Positions 4,709-5,125 of a DNA stretch of 5,125 nt are shown in pieces. The notes under the pieces were generated by a model. It was not told the DNA's origin. It was given only the letters and a program-made list of their open reading frames with translations, and did no database searches. The position numbers and the translations under genes are program-made. Source of the stretch: Desulfovibrionaceae bacterium (GTDB taxonomy: Bacteria; Desulfobacterota; Desulfovibrionia; Desulfovibrionales; Desulfovibrionaceae); contig CAAGJV010000255.1 of NCBI GenBank assembly GCA_900770205.1, forward strand, positions 1 to 5,125. The letters run 5' to 3'. Every line of letters starts with the position of its first letter. Positions within the stretch are counted from its first letter, which is position 1.

Positions 4709-5125
4709 GTGGAAAAATATCCTCTTGAAGCTCTTCTCTCTGTGCGGCAGTACCGCGAAGAACTCGCCAAGCGCCTTGTGCGCAGTGCCGAAAGCGCGCT
4801 TCGGGAGGCGGAACAGAATATTGAAGTGAAGAAAACTGCGCTCGAAAACTTCAAGATATGGAGAAGGGAAGAAGAGGAACGCCGATACGATTCCATCATG
4901 AATGTTCCTATGCCCATGGAAAAGCTCGATGCTTTCAAGGCGTCTCTTGCCATGCTCGCCGCCGAAGAAACTATGCATGAAGAGGCCGTAAGGCAGGCGG
5001 AGAACGAAAGAGAGAAACGCCGAAAGGAGCTTGACACGGCAAAGAGTTCGGCAAAGACTGCAAGCAGGAACACCTCCAAGATACAAGCTCATAAAGATAT
5101 CTGGAAGGAAGATGCCAAAAAGGAA
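4709..5125 (+). CDS. sctO: T3SS central stalk protein SctO (5' part, runs off the window)
   Basis: SctO (YscO/InvI; FliJ-like, resembling the F1 gamma stalk) is a small antiparallel coiled coil inserted in the SctN hexamer; it engages the export gate SctV and, in some systems, escorts chaperones. The frame is open from GTG 4709 to the last base, giving 139 codons without a stop. The family is usually around 150-170 residues, so only a short tail should be missing. It starts MEKYPLEALLSVRQYREELAKRLVR by sequence, containing the Y.L..LL.VR..RE opening typical of YscO. Two long charged helices follow (about 15-62 and 71-139) around the hinge MNVPMPMEKL (64-73). It also has FKIWRREEEER (49-59) and HKDIWKEDAKK near the end, a YscO-like signature. 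The GTG lies 2 bases after the sctN TGA with only a weak GAGG (4692-4695) 13 bases before it; no nearby ATG is in frame. Reinitiation after sctN is likely. Confidence 0.9.
   Translation, partial: MEKYPLEALLSVRQYREELAKRLVRSAESALREAEQNIEVKKTALENFKIWRREEEERRYDSIMNVPMPMEKLDAFKASLAMLAAEETMHEEAVRQAENEREKRRKELDTAKSSAKTASRNTSKIQAHKDIWKEDAKKE

Noticed and set aside
4610..5092. Two - strand frames (160 and 147 residues) opposite sctO
   Set aside because: The + strand frame from 4709 has a clear YscO-like pattern and fits the operon; the antisense frames have no family signal.

Overview
This window is a contiguous stretch of a type III secretion system (T3SS, injectisome) operon, with every gene on the + strand. 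After 21 bases of sequencing adapter the order is: 3' fragment of a YscE-type needle co-chaperone, needle subunit sctF, a TPR needle chaperone of the YscG kind, inner rod sctI, inner-membrane ring lipoprotein sctJ, sorting-platform protein sctK, ATPase regulator/stator sctL, ATPase sctN, and the 5' part of stalk protein sctO, which runs off the right edge. The genome is that of a diderm (Gram-negative) bacterium. A Ysc-like gene order in DNA of moderate, slightly GC-rich composition would fit several Proteobacteria or Desulfovibrionaceae-like organisms, but I cannot assign a genus from the sequence alone.

Layout: bases 1-21 match the 3' end of the Illumina TruSeq read-1 adapter and are not genomic. 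They happen to lie in frame with the first gene fragment (22-156), so automatic annotation could fuse them to it. Bases 157-1324 hold the needle/rod module: sctF with a near-perfect Shine-Dalgarno, a 75-base gap with two potential hairpins, the yscG-like gene and a GTG-started sctI. Bases 1337-4706 hold the basal-body, sorting-platform and motor module (sctJ, sctK, sctL, sctN). sctK and sctL overlap by 22 bases and the other gaps are 2-14 bases. sctO begins with GTG two bases after the sctN stop and is open at the window end.

How the genes work together: in characterised Ysc/Psc systems the YscE and YscG proteins hold the aggregation-prone needle subunit SctF in the cytoplasm as a ternary complex. 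SctI forms the rod joining the needle to the export gate. SctJ builds the inner-membrane ring. SctK, SctL and SctN are parts of the cytosolic sorting platform and ATPase, and SctO is the central stalk of the SctN hexamer. Placing E-F-G, I-J-K-L and N-O in one run joins what are two separate operons in the Yersinia plasmid, and no yscH-like gene lies between the G and I genes.

No promoter, convincing intrinsic terminator, RNA gene, mobile element or CRISPR array is visible. The system is a known one. The points worth a second look are the adapter artefact, the post-needle hairpins, the merged gene order, the start-codon and overlap details, and the long divergent N-terminus of SctI.
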